DNA of 64,000 nucleotides, taken from Actinoplanes sp. TBRC 11911 (GTDB lineage: Bacteria; Actinomycetota; Actinomycetes; Mycobacteriales; Micromonosporaceae). Position 1 is the first letter of the stretch, and the number at the start of each line of letters is the position of its first letter. A program made the translations under genes and the position numbers. The notes under the pieces were generated by a model that ran no database searches, was not told the DNA's origin, and worked only from the letters and a program-made list of their open reading frames with translations. This document shows positions 8,746 to 16,556 of the stretch, piece by piece. The stretch spans positions 97,211 through 161,210 of the forward strand of contig NZ_JABBNC010000020.1 of the NCBI RefSeq assembly GCF_012933445.1, written 5' to 3'.

Positions 8746-8806
8746 TCATCACGACCTTCGCGGCGGCTGTCGAGACTTTCTCAAGCATCGATGTCGCCGC
8801 GCAACC

Positions 8807-9250
8807 TCAGTCGTCCGGTGGGTTGAGGATCATCTGCGGGCCCTGGCCGCGGGCGGCCAGCCGATCCGACGGGTTGATCAGCTGGCAGCGTTGCATCGAC
8901 AGGCAGCCGCAGCCGATGCAGCCGGCTAACTGGTCGCGCAGGCGTTCCATCAGCGTGATCCGCTCGTCGAGCTTGTGCCGCCAGCGCCCGGACAGGCGCG
9001 CCCAGTCCGCCTTGGTCGGGGTGCGGTTCTCCGGAAGCTCGGCCAGCGCCTCGCGTATCTCGTCGAGCGACACACCCACCTGCTGGGCGATCCGGATGAA
9101 GGCGACCCGGCGCAGCTCCGATCGACGGTACCGGCGCTGGTTGCCGGACGTGCGCGTGGAGCGGATCAGACCCTCGCGCTCGTAGTACCGCAGCGCCGAC
9201 GCGGCGACCCCGCTGCGGGCCGCGAAATCACCGATCGCGAGTGTTTCCAT
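8807..9250 (-). CDS. soxR: SoxR redox-sensing transcriptional regulator
   Basis: The 147-aa protein is a MerR-family regulator. The winged helix (residues about 4-72) starts TLAIGDFAARSGVAASALRY, the dimerisation helix follows, and the C-terminal cluster CIGCGCLSMQRC supplies Cys111, 114, 116 and 122. That C-x2-C-x-C-x5-C arrangement holds the [2Fe-2S] centre in SoxR. In actinomycetes SoxR responds mainly to redox-active compounds. ATG at 9248-9250 is chosen because upstream residues in the open frame are unlike SoxR. A 16-bp palindrome lies at 9267-9282 between this gene and the divergent transketolase pair, so autoregulation and control of the transketolase genes are likely. Confidence 0.93.
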   Translation of the reverse strand: METLAIGDFAARSGVAASALRYYEREGLIRSTRTSGNQRRYRRSELRRVAFIRIAQQVGVSLDEIREALAELPENRTPTKADWARLSGRWRHKLDERITLMERLRDQLAGCIGCGCLSMQRCQLINPSDRLAARGQGPQMILNPPDD

Positions 9251-9266
9251 CGATCCAACCCTTGAG

Positions 9267-9282
9267 TTGAAGTGAACTTCAA
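9267..9282. promoter_or_regulatory. Candidate SoxR operator
   Basis: TTGAAGTGAACTTCAA is a palindrome (TTGAAGT / ACTTCAA with a GA centre) in the 48-bp gap between divergent soxR and the transketolase gene. MerR-type regulators bind such palindromes within long promoter spacers. A weak -10 TATCCC lies 19 bp after TTGAAG on the plus strand. Confidence 0.6.
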
Positions 9283-9298
9283 GTTGCAGCCTATCCCC

Positions 9299-9979
9299 AT
9301 GACTGTTGCTTACGCTCACCCGCTGGAACACCTGATCAAGCGATTGACCGGCGACGAGAAACACGCGCCCAGCGCCCACTCGACGCTCGATGTCCTCTGG
9401 GTCCTGTACGACAAGATTCTGCGCATCTCGCCCGAGACGGTAGACGCCCCGGACCGCGACCGCTTCCTGTTATCCAAGGGCCACGGGCCCGCCGCGTACT
9501 ACGCCGTCCTGGCCGCCAAGGGCTTCATCCCGGAGTCCTGGCTCGACGACCTGGGCAGTTGGGACAGTCCGCTCGGCCACCACCCGGACCGGGTGCGCAT
9601 TCCGGGCGTCGAAATAGGCACCGGTTCGCTCGGGCACGGCCTGGGCATCGGCGTCGGCGTCGCGCTCGGCCTGCGCGCGCAAGGCTTCCCGGACGCGCGC
9701 ACATTCGTCCTGCTGGGTGACGCTGAACTGGATGAAGGATCAAACCACGAGGCCATCGCGTACGCCTCGGCGATCCGGCTGCCGCTGACCGCCATCGTGA
9801 TCGACAACCAGTCCGCGACGCACGGGTGGCCGGGCGGGATCGCGGCACGCTTCCCGGGCTGGGCCAGTGCGGTGGTGGACGGCCGGGACCGCGTACGGCT
9901 GCAGCAAGCTCTTGACCGTCGGGAAGCGCCCGGCCTGGTCGTGGCGCGCGTCGAGCCGAAGCGGGGTGGAGGGCGATGA
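9299..9979 (+). CDS. Transketolase N-terminal subunit
   Basis: The 226-aa protein corresponds to the thiamine diphosphate pyrophosphate-binding half of transketolase: KRLTGDEKHAPSAHSTLDVL, RFLLSKGHGPAAYYAVLA, GTGSLGHGLGIGVGVALGLR and the TPP motif LLGDAELDEGSNHEAI. Together with the next gene it forms a two-subunit transketolase, moving two-carbon units in the pentose phosphate pathway or acting in a specialised pathway. ATG at 9299 fits the start of homologous proteins; the open frame's longer N-terminus overlaps the putative SoxR operator. The downstream gene overlaps by 4 bp. The divergent soxR suggests redox-responsive expression, perhaps to supply NADPH, but this is inference. Confidence 0.9.
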   Translation: MTVAYAHPLEHLIKRLTGDEKHAPSAHSTLDVLWVLYDKILRISPETVDAPDRDRFLLSKGHGPAAYYAVLAAKGFIPESWLDDLGSWDSPLGHHPDRVRIPGVEIGTGSLGHGLGIGVGVALGLRAQGFPDARTFVLLGDAELDEGSNHEAIAYASAIRLPLTAIVIDNQSATHGWPGGIAARFPGWASAVVDGRDRVRLQQALDRREAPGLVVARVEPKRGGGR

Positions 9980-10848
9980 TGCGGGACACGTTCGTCAAGA
10001 CGACCACCGAACTGCTCGATGACGATCCGCGTACGGCGTTGGTGCTCGCCGACATCTCGGCCGATGCGTTCGGGCCGGCCATGCGACGGCACCCCGACCG
10101 GGTGCTCAACGTGGGCATCCGGGAACAGCTGATGATCGGCGTCGCGGGCGGGCTCGCGCTGACCGGCATGCGGCCGTACGTGCATTCGTACGCCCCGTTC
10201 GTGGTGGACCGCGCGTACGAGCAGATCAAGCTGGACCTCGGTCACCAGGACGCGGGGGCGGTGCTGGTGAGCATCGGCGCGTCCTACGACGGGTCGGCCG
10301 AGGGGTACACCCATCAGTCGCCGGGTGATGTGGCGCTGCTGGACACATTGGAGTGCTGGACCGTGCACGTTCCCGGGCACCGTGACGAGGTCGGGCCGAT
10401 GCTGCGCGACGCCGCCCGGCACGACGACCGCGTCTACATTCGACTGACGGTGCAGGAGAACGAGATTCCGCACATCGGGGGACCCACGTTGCAGGTCATC
10501 CGGCGCGGTGGGCCGCTCGTGGTGGCGGTGGGGCCGATGCTGGATCCGGTCGTCGAGGCGACGCGCGGCATGGACGTCACCGTGGCGTACACGAACGCGC
10601 CCCGGCCGTTGGACGCGGAAGGCCTGCGCCTGCTCGCCGGCGGTGAGGTGGTCATGGTGGAGCCCTACCTCGCCGGGACGTCGGCCCGGCAGGTCAGCGA
10701 GGCGCTGTCAGGCGTGCCGCATCGCGCGCTGCACCTGGGCGTCGGCCATCACGAGATCCGCCGGTACGGCAGTTGGCAGGACCACGCGAAGGCGCACGGC
10801 CTGGACGCAGCAGGCATAAAAGCAAAAATCCAGAAATTTCTGGATTAG
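9976..10848 (+). CDS. Transketolase C-terminal subunit
   Basis: The 290-aa protein carries the pyrimidine-binding and C-terminal domains of transketolase (Transket_pyr and Transketolase_C): ADISADAFGPAMRRHPDRVL, the NVGIREQLMIGVAGGLALTG segment with the catalytic Glu that activates thiamine diphosphate, and FVVDRAYEQIKLDL. ATGA overlap with the upstream subunit indicates coupled translation and 1:1 stoichiometry. Split transketolases of this kind occur in many bacteria and archaea and sometimes act on unusual sugars. The stop codon lies inside a palindrome shared with the convergent gene at 10845. The substrate is not determined by the sequence. Confidence 0.9.
   Translation: MMRDTFVKTTTELLDDDPRTALVLADISADAFGPAMRRHPDRVLNVGIREQLMIGVAGGLALTGMRPYVHSYAPFVVDRAYEQIKLDLGHQDAGAVLVSIGASYDGSAEGYTHQSPGDVALLDTLECWTVHVPGHRDEVGPMLRDAARHDDRVYIRLTVQENEIPHIGGPTLQVIRRGGPLVVAVGPMLDPVVEATRGMDVTVAYTNAPRPLDAEGLRLLAGGEVVMVEPYLAGTSARQVSEALSGVPHRALHLGVGHHEIRRYGSWQDHAKAHGLDAAGIKAKIQKFLD
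10828..10845. terminator. Palindrome overlapping the 3' ends of two convergent genes
   Basis: ATCCAGAAATTTCTGGAT is a perfect 18-bp palindrome preceded by an A tract. It forms the last codons of the transketolase subunit and abuts the stop of the convergent gene. Its position suggests a compact bidirectional terminator. Confidence 0.6.
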
Positions 10849-11279
10849 ATCGTGGCGGTGCGCGAGCGGAACACCTGCGACAGGAGCTGGTCGAGATGCC
10901 CCACGGCCTCCGGCTCGCCCAGTCGCAGGCGGAAGCGCTCGCGCACCCCGTCGACCGCGGTCGCCGCGACCTCCATGGCGGAGCGGCCCAGCTCGGCGTT
11001 CCACGTGACGTTGCTCAGATGTCGCAGGTTGGCGTTGAGATGCAGCCGCAACCGATGCAGCACCCGGGTCTCCTGCGTGACCACGAGCCGCCGGTAGGTC
11101 AGCACCATCATGAACTCGCCGGACATCGGAGCGTCCGGCCGCAGGCAACGACGGACCAGCACGGTCGTGTCGTCCGGCTCGACGCAGCGGCGGAATATCG
11201 GCATGTGCCGGCTCACCGTCGGGATCGCGACCCCGGCCTCGGCGGCGGCGGGAAGGAACGTACGGGAGAACACGTCCAT
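10845..11279 (-). CDS. Conserved hypothetical protein, possible PH-like fold
   Basis: The 144-aa protein starts MDVFSRTFLPAAAEAGVAIP. Its core (GEFMMVLTYRRLVVTQETRV followed by LHLNANLRHLSNVTWNAE) alternates beta strands ending in a helix (AVDGVRERFRLRLGEPEAVG), the order expected for a bacterial PH-like domain. No catalytic motif is visible. It overlaps the transketolase 3' end by 4 bp, tail to tail. Function unknown; the fold guess rests only on the pattern of strands. Confidence 0.65.
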   Translation of the reverse strand: MDVFSRTFLPAAAEAGVAIPTVSRHMPIFRRCVEPDDTTVLVRRCLRPDAPMSGEFMMVLTYRRLVVTQETRVLHRLRLHLNANLRHLSNVTWNAELGRSAMEVAATAVDGVRERFRLRLGEPEAVGHLDQLLSQVFRSRTATI

Positions 11280-11309
11280 ACGGCGTTCAACGGCGAGACG
11301 TCCAGGAGG

Positions 11310-12440
11310 TTACAGGAGCTCGACAATCGTGGCATTGGCCATCCCGCCGCCCTCGCACATGGTCTGCAGGCCATAACGGATGCCGTGCTGTCGCATGTGG
11401 TGCAGCATCGTCGTCATGATCCGCGCGCCGGATGCCCCGAGCGGGTGACCCAGCGCGATCGCCCCGCCGCGCGGGTTCAGCCGGTCGGGGTCGGCGCCGG
11501 TTTCGGCGAGCCAGGCCAGCGGCACCGGCGCGAACGCCTCGTTCACCTCGTACACCCCGATGTCGTCGAGGGTGAGACCCGACTTGGCCAGCGCCTTCGC
11601 GGTGGCCGGCAGCGGCGCGGTCAGCATGATCACCGGGTCGTCGGCCGCGACCACCGCGGTGTGCACCCGGGCCAGCGGACGTAACCCGTGCTCGGCCGCC
11701 CACGCCGAGGTGGTCACCGCGAGCGCGGCGGCGCCGTCCGAGATCTGCGACGCCGAGCCGGCCGTGACCACCCCGTCCGCGCGGAACGGCGTCTTCAGAC
11801 CGCCCAATTTTTCCAACGACGTGTCCCGCCGTACGCCCTCGTCAAGCTTCACGCCGTCCAACGGCTCGATCTCCGCGTCGAACTCGCCGGCGTCCTGAGC
11901 CCGGGCCGCGGCCGCGTGGCTGCCCAGTGCGTACTCGTCGAGCCGCGCGCGGGAGAAGCCCCACCGCTCGGCGACCATCTCCGCGCCGACACCCTGGTTG
12001 AACCCGTCCACGCCGTACCGCGCACGCACCGCCGGGCCGTACGGGTCGGCGCCCGCCGCGCTCGACCCCATCGGCACCCGGGTCATCGACTCGACCCCAC
12101 CGGCCACCACGAGATCGGCCTGCCCGGAGATCACCGTCGCCGCCGCGAAATGCAGCGCCTGCTGGCTCGATCCGCACTGGCGGTCCAGCGTCGTGCCGGG
12201 CACCGTGTCCGGCCAGCCGGCCGCGAGGACCGCGTTGCGCCCGGCGTTCCACGACTGCTCGGCGACCTGCGAGACGCAGCCCCAGACCACGTCCTCCACG
12301 TCGGCCGGATCGAAACCGGTGCGCTCGGCCAGGGCGCGCAGCACGTGCGCGGAGAGATCGACCGGATGCACGCCGGCGAGACCGCCACCGCGACGCCCGA
12401 CCGGAGTACGAACCGCGCCGACGATCACCGCATCACGCAT
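11310..12440 (-). CDS. Thiolase (acetyl-CoA C-acyltransferase)
   Basis: The 376-aa protein has both thiolase domains. It starts MRDAVIVGAVRTPVGRRGGG. The acyl-accepting Cys is in LDRQCGSSQQALHFAA (Cys89), the His is in GGAIALGHPLGASGAR and the general-base Cys is in TMCEGGGMANA near the C-terminus. It would cleave beta-ketoacyl-CoA or condense acetyl-CoA in the cytoplasm. The sequence resembles degradative thiolases of actinomycetes, including the FadA5 steroid type, but the substrate cannot be fixed. No other beta-oxidation gene lies nearby. It is monocistronic by position. Confidence 0.93.
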   Translation of the reverse strand: MRDAVIVGAVRTPVGRRGGGLAGVHPVDLSAHVLRALAERTGFDPADVEDVVWGCVSQVAEQSWNAGRNAVLAAGWPDTVPGTTLDRQCGSSQQALHFAAATVISGQADLVVAGGVESMTRVPMGSSAAGADPYGPAVRARYGVDGFNQGVGAEMVAERWGFSRARLDEYALGSHAAAARAQDAGEFDAEIEPLDGVKLDEGVRRDTSLEKLGGLKTPFRADGVVTAGSASQISDGAAALAVTTSAWAAEHGLRPLARVHTAVVAADDPVIMLTAPLPATAKALAKSGLTLDDIGVYEVNEAFAPVPLAWLAETGADPDRLNPRGGAIALGHPLGASGARIMTTMLHHMRQHGIRYGLQTMCEGGGMANATIVELL

Positions 12441-12475
12441 ATGTCGACCGTAACGTGCGCTGCCATAGTGAAGGA

Positions 12476-12886
12476 ATGCAGTGGCGTATCAGACCGGCCC
12501 TGCCGGTCGGCAAGCTTGTCGGTGCCGTCGCGGTTCTCGCGCTGGCGGTCGCGTTCGCCGGTGACGACCCGGTCCGCTGGGTGATCGCCGGGGCGGTGGC
12601 GGTCGTGCTCGCGATCTGGGCGGCGCGCGACCTGATCGCTCCGGTCCGGCTGGCCGCCGACACCGACGGCGTCACCGTGCTCACCGGCTTCCTGGGCCGG
12701 CGCCGGCTGACCTGGTCCGAGATCGAGCGGGTACGCGTCGACCGGCGCTCCCATCGCGGCCTGCGCAGCGAGATATTGGAGCTGGACGCGGGCGAGGCGC
12801 TCTATCTGTTCACCGCGAACGATCTGGGCGGCGCGCCCCCGGAGGACGTGGCCGCCACGCTGGCCGACCTGCGGGTCACCCGCTAG
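12476..12886 (+). CDS. Small membrane protein with bacterial PH domain
   Basis: The 136-aa protein has two hydrophobic spans (about residues 12-50) followed by a PH-like beta domain: ADTDGVTVLTGFLGRRRLTW, then IERVRVDRRSHRGLRSEILE. This matches the small bPH_6 proteins common in actinomycetes. ATG at 12476 is chosen with an adjacent AAGGA that is rather close; an in-frame GTG at 12455 is an alternative, and a -10-like TAACGT lies at 12451-12456. The gene converges on the rhomboid gene, overlapping by 4 bp. Function unknown, probably membrane-associated. Confidence 0.75.
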   Translation: MQWRIRPALPVGKLVGAVAVLALAVAFAGDDPVRWVIAGAVAVVLAIWAARDLIAPVRLAADTDGVTVLTGFLGRRRLTWSEIERVRVDRRSHRGLRSEILELDAGEALYLFTANDLGGAPPEDVAATLADLRVTR

Positions 12887-13794
12887 GAGAGCAGCTGCTG
12901 GGTGCGCACGATTGCGATGATCACGAGCACGACCAGGACGGCGGCGGCCCCACCCCACTGGATCACGTTGCGGTTCTGCCGGGGGGCGTACGCCATCAGG
13001 GCCGCGACGATGCCGCCCACCAGGAGCCCGCCGATGTGACCGGGGATCGAGATGCCCCGGACGGTGAACGTGAACAGCAGGTTCACCACGATCAGCGGGA
13101 TCAGCGTGCTGGTGTCCAGCCGCAGCTTCCGGTTCACCACGAACACCGCGAGGATCAGCCCGAACACCGCTGTCGAGGCGCCGGCCGTCGACTGGTTCTG
13201 CGGCGAGAAGACGTACGCCGCGACGTTGCCGCCGAGGCCCGCGAGCAGGTAGATGGCGAGGAACCGCAGCGGGCCCAGCTTGTCCTCGAGGTATCGGCCG
13301 AGCTGCCACAGCAAGATCATGTTGAGCAGCAGGTGCAGCGCGCCGTAGTGCAGGAACATGGCGGTGACCAGGCGGTACCACTCGCCGGCCGCGACGCCGT
13401 GGGCCGGGCCGCCGGGCACGTACGACGCGTAGCCCAGCACCGAACCCCACTGGGTGAGCGGGGTCGACGAGCCCATCAGGCCGCCGAAGCCGCCGCCGCC
13501 CGCGATGGCCCGGCTGCCGCCGGTGATCACCGAGATGACCAGGAACAGCACATTGATCCCGATCAGGGCGCGCGTCGCGTACCCGGCGCGGCCGACTAAC
13601 GTGCCGCCGAAGGCGGTGCGGGCCTGCCGCACGGTGCGCCGGCCCTCGGAGACGCACTCCGGGCATTGATGGCCGACGGACGCCACGTGCATGCAGTCCG
13701 TGCAGATCGGCCGGTCACATCGGGTGCACCGGACGGAGGTCTCCCGCGACGGATGGCGATAGCAGACCGGAGCCGTCGAGGGAGCCTCACTCAT
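12883..13794 (-). CDS. Rhomboid family intramembrane serine protease with N-terminal zinc finger
   Basis: The 303-aa protein has an N-terminal B-box-like zinc finger (Cys11, Cys23, Cys26, Cys31, Cys34, His/Cys at 42-47), then about seven membrane spans. The catalytic dyad is clear: Ser207 in AGASTAVFG and His253 in IPGHIGGLLVG. The typical loop sequence EWYRLVTAMFLHYGALHLLL is present. It would cleave membrane-embedded substrates. It lies beside the cyclophilin gene and DUF5324-like gene, an arrangement I associate with actinomycete genomes near crgA. Adjacent same-strand spacing to the cyclophilin gene is 15 bp, suggesting an operon. Confidence 0.93.
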   Translation of the reverse strand: MSEAPSTAPVCYRHPSRETSVRCTRCDRPICTDCMHVASVGHQCPECVSEGRRTVRQARTAFGGTLVGRAGYATRALIGINVLFLVISVITGGSRAIAGGGGFGGLMGSSTPLTQWGSVLGYASYVPGGPAHGVAAGEWYRLVTAMFLHYGALHLLLNMILLWQLGRYLEDKLGPLRFLAIYLLAGLGGNVAAYVFSPQNQSTAGASTAVFGLILAVFVVNRKLRLDTSTLIPLIVVNLLFTFTVRGISIPGHIGGLLVGGIVAALMAYAPRQNRNVIQWGGAAAVLVVLVIIAIVRTQQLLS

Positions 13795-13809
13795 ACCTAA
13801 TACGGTACG

Positions 13810-14340
13810 TCAGTCGTTCACGCGGTCGATTTCCACGCGCTCGATCACGACGTCCTCGCGCGGCCGGTCGCCGGGGCCGGTCGCCGTGTTGGCGATCGAG
13901 TCGACAACCTTCGCCGACTCCTCGTCCGCGACCTGACCGAAGATCGTGTGGCGACGGTTCAGGTGCGGGGTCGGGGCGACCGTGATGAAGAACTGCGAGC
14001 CGTTCGTGCCCGGCCCGGCGTTCGCCATGGCCAGCAGGTACGGCCGGTCGAACTGCAGCTGCGGGTGGAACTCGTCGGCGAACTGGAAGCCCGGTCCGCC
14101 CCGGCCGGTGCCGGTCGGGTCACCCAGCTGAATCATGAAACCGGCGATGACCCGGTGCGAGATCGTGCCGTCGTAGTACGGCCCGCTGCCCTTCTGCCCG
14201 GTGCGCGGGTCGGTGTACTCCTTCGTGCCCTCCGCAAGCTCCACGAAGTTGCGCACGGTCGCCGGGGCGTGGTCCGGGAACAGCTGCAGCCGGATCGGGC
14301 CGTGGTTGGTGTGCAGGGTGGCGTAAAGCTTCTCGGCCAC
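13810..14340 (-). CDS. Cyclophilin-type peptidyl-prolyl cis-trans isomerase
   Basis: The 176-aa protein begins AEKLYATLHTNHGPIRLQLF and carries the cyclophilin signature: HRVIAGFMIQLGDPTGTGRG (Arg and Phe/Met/Gln of the active site), NGSQFFITVAPTPHLNRRHT and FGQV. It would catalyse proline isomerisation in the cytoplasm; no signal peptide is visible. GTG at 14338-14340 is chosen because AAGGAG lies 6 bp upstream and the frame before it is unlike cyclophilins. The rhomboid gene follows by 15 bp on the same strand. Confidence 0.94.
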   Translation of the reverse strand: MAEKLYATLHTNHGPIRLQLFPDHAPATVRNFVELAEGTKEYTDPRTGQKGSGPYYDGTISHRVIAGFMIQLGDPTGTGRGGPGFQFADEFHPQLQFDRPYLLAMANAGPGTNGSQFFITVAPTPHLNRRHTIFGQVADEESAKVVDSIANTATGPGDRPREDVVIERVEIDRVND

Positions 14341-14501
14341 GGGTACTCCTTCGGTGTCGTGGTCGCCGGCCGGGTACGACTCGGCCGACGATTGGACAGT
14401 TCTTTGCAATTCGGATCCTCCCCCATGTGCCAGATCCGGCAGCGCGGGGGTACCAGTTGAGGGCACGATGATGGTGGAGAGACCACAGGAGGTGGGCACT
14501 G

Positions 14502-15092
14502 GTGTTCGCAACGATGCGTCGCAAGAGCCGTAACCGGCGAATGAAGAACGAGTTCGGGCAGAGCATGGACCACTTCAAGCGCGCGGCGTCGCTCGCGGCG
14601 CAGGAGACAGGCGCGACAGTCGGGCCCAAGCTGAACGCTGCCAAGGACCGTGTGCAACCGGCCGCGACGGCCGCCAAGGGGGCCGCTTCGAGCGGTTGGG
14701 ACAGCGCTGTCGCCACACTCACACCGCTGGTCGCCGCGGCCACCGAGCAGGTGAAGCAGACCGGCAGCAAGGTGTCCGGCACGCAGTCGCGCAAGACCAC
14801 CAAGGAGAACAAGAAGAGCGCCCGCAAGCTGGAAAAACGGGCTAACAAGGCGCTCAACCGCAAGTCGGGCCGCAGCAAATCCAAGCTTTTCGGGTACGCC
14901 CTGCTGGGTACCGCGATCGGCGTCGGCGCGGCATATGCGGCGAAGCGCCGTAAGGCCGCTCAATGGGACGAGTACGACCCCGCCGCGCCGATCTCCACGG
15001 CACCGGCCGGGGCGGACGACGCCGCCTTCGAGCCGGACGGGACGTCGCCCAACGGCACCACGTCGGACCCGGCCAAGCAGTCCCCCCGATAG
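14502..15092 (+). CDS. DUF5324-like basic membrane-anchored protein
   Basis: The 196-aa protein is Lys/Arg/Ala-rich with a long helical stretch (AAKDRVQPAATAAKGAAS, KTTKENKKSARKLEKRANKA), then one membrane span (YALLGTAIGVGAAYAA, about residues 128-145) and an acidic, Pro/Ser-rich tail. This matches the DUF5324 family found beside cyclophilin genes in actinomycetes. GTG at 14502 is preceded by AGGAGG at a good distance. It is divergent from the cyclophilin gene. Function unknown. Confidence 0.8.
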   Translation: MFATMRRKSRNRRMKNEFGQSMDHFKRAASLAAQETGATVGPKLNAAKDRVQPAATAAKGAASSGWDSAVATLTPLVAAATEQVKQTGSKVSGTQSRKTTKENKKSARKLEKRANKALNRKSGRSKSKLFGYALLGTAIGVGAAYAAKRRKAAQWDEYDPAAPISTAPAGADDAAFEPDGTSPNGTTSDPAKQSPR

Positions 15093-15104
15093 CGTTTCCG
15101 TGGT

Positions 15105-15138
15105 CGTACGGGCGGTCCCAGGCGGGCCCGCCCGTACG
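15105..15138. terminator. Bidirectional hairpin terminator
   Basis: CGTACGGGCGG (15105-15115) and CCGCCCGTACG (15128-15138) are exact inverted repeats with a 12-nt loop. They fill the gap between the DUF5324-like stop (15092) and the convergent EccB stop (15140). Confidence 0.75.
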
Positions 15139-15139
15139 G

Positions 15140-16525
15140 CTATTGGGGGTTCGTCTGTCGTGCCCGCGCCGGGTCCAGCGCCGGGCCGAGCGGCAGCAGC
15201 GAGATCAGCGGCGCCGGGATCTGCCGGGGCCGCACGTCGCCGTATCCCAGCTTCGTCAGCAAAGCGCGGCTGGCCAGCGGATACTGCAGGCCGGTGTCGG
15301 TGACCAGGCTGACCGTCCCGCTCCCGGCCGGGGTGCTCGGTGAGGCGGCCACGACCGCCAGCGCCCCCCGGCCGCGCGCCACGTGCACCTGATCGGCCAG
15401 CACCGCCCCGGGCGCCGCGTCCGCCCCGGTCACGCCGACGCCGGCCGGCACGGCCGGGTCGATCCGGATGCCGTCACCGTTCCTCGGGTCCACCGGCAGG
15501 GTGAGGCAGGCCCGCACCGGGGTCCGGTCGAGCAGCGGCGGCACCGTGGCGGGCAGCGCGTCCGGCCGGCCCTTGTCGCTGATCACCGTGCGGGATTGCC
15601 GCAGCCGCAGGAAGTCCGCGCCGATGTCGAGCGGCCGCGCCGCGCCCGGTACCGCCTGCATCAGCAGCGCCTGCACGTCGGTGAGCGCGGCCGCGCCGTC
15701 GGCGAGGATCACCGCGACCTGCCGGCCGTCGGTGACCAGCTGACCGACCTCGAAGTCGCCCAGCGCCGAGCGGCCGCCGCTCGCCGGCAGGTCGGGCGCG
15801 GCGAGATCGGGGCCGGGCGGCACCGCGTTGATCCACGCCAGCGACACCGGCCACGGCTGTTGATCGGCCCACCGCAGCACGCGCAGCGTGGCGATCAGGC
15901 GGGACCCCGGGATCGCGAAGCGCCGGTTGTCGAAGACGAGATAGACCTGCTGCTCGGGGTCGCGGACCAGGAACCCGCGGCCGGCCCGGGACAGCACCGT
16001 GCCGTCGGCGAGGCGGTCACCGACCAGCAGCGTGCTGCGCGGGTTCTCGCCCTGGTTGTCGTTGCAGACCGACCAGCGGTCGACGATCAGCGAGCCGGGC
16101 CGGGGCAGCGAGTCGGGCGCGTCCGGGATGCCGACCGGGTCGCCGAGCGGCACCGCCGCCAGCTTCTCCGGCGAGACGCTCTTGAGCTTCGGCGACTGGG
16201 CCGCGGCGAGCAGCAGGCCGGATGCGTAGTTCAGCACCGGGTGCAACTTCTGGTCCGAGTCGAGGTAGACGAACCGGGCGCCGGTGCCCTTCTCCTGGAA
16301 CACCACGTTGGGGTCGCGGGGTTCGACGTTGCCGTTGCCGGTGATCAGCCCGTAGACCGCCGCGGCGCCCACCGCGAGGCTCGCGATCAGCAGGCTGACC
16401 AGGGCGGTCATGCCCGCTCGGCGCAGCGGCGAGCGGGCCGGGTCGGGGTCGTGCGTGACCAGCGCGGCCACTACCCGCTGAAGCGAGTACTGGTACGAAT
16501 GCAGCTGGTCCTGACGCGACGGCAT
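15140..16525 (-). CDS. eccB: Type VII secretion protein EccB
   Basis: The 461-aa protein begins MPSRQDQLHSYQYSLQRVVA, the standard EccB opening. One membrane span follows (about residues 39-62), then the periplasmic domain with the FVYLDSDQKLHPVLNYAS segment typical of EccB. The family is part of the membrane complex of ESX/type VII systems that export WXG100 proteins. No other ESX gene (EccC, EccD, EsxA/B, mycosin) is inside the window, so it is either a solitary copy or the end of a cluster interrupted by the CorA gene. A 31-bp gap separates it from corA on the same strand. Confidence 0.93.
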   Translation of the reverse strand: MPSRQDQLHSYQYSLQRVVAALVTHDPDPARSPLRRAGMTALVSLLIASLAVGAAAVYGLITGNGNVEPRDPNVVFQEKGTGARFVYLDSDQKLHPVLNYASGLLLAAAQSPKLKSVSPEKLAAVPLGDPVGIPDAPDSLPRPGSLIVDRWSVCNDNQGENPRSTLLVGDRLADGTVLSRAGRGFLVRDPEQQVYLVFDNRRFAIPGSRLIATLRVLRWADQQPWPVSLAWINAVPPGPDLAAPDLPASGGRSALGDFEVGQLVTDGRQVAVILADGAAALTDVQALLMQAVPGAARPLDIGADFLRLRQSRTVISDKGRPDALPATVPPLLDRTPVRACLTLPVDPRNGDGIRIDPAVPAGVGVTGADAAPGAVLADQVHVARGRGALAVVAASPSTPAGSGTVSLVTDTGLQYPLASRALLTKLGYGDVRPRQIPAPLISLLPLGPALDPARARQTNPQ

Positions 16526-16556
16526 TCCGTCACGATAGGGGCCACTGTCGATGTCG

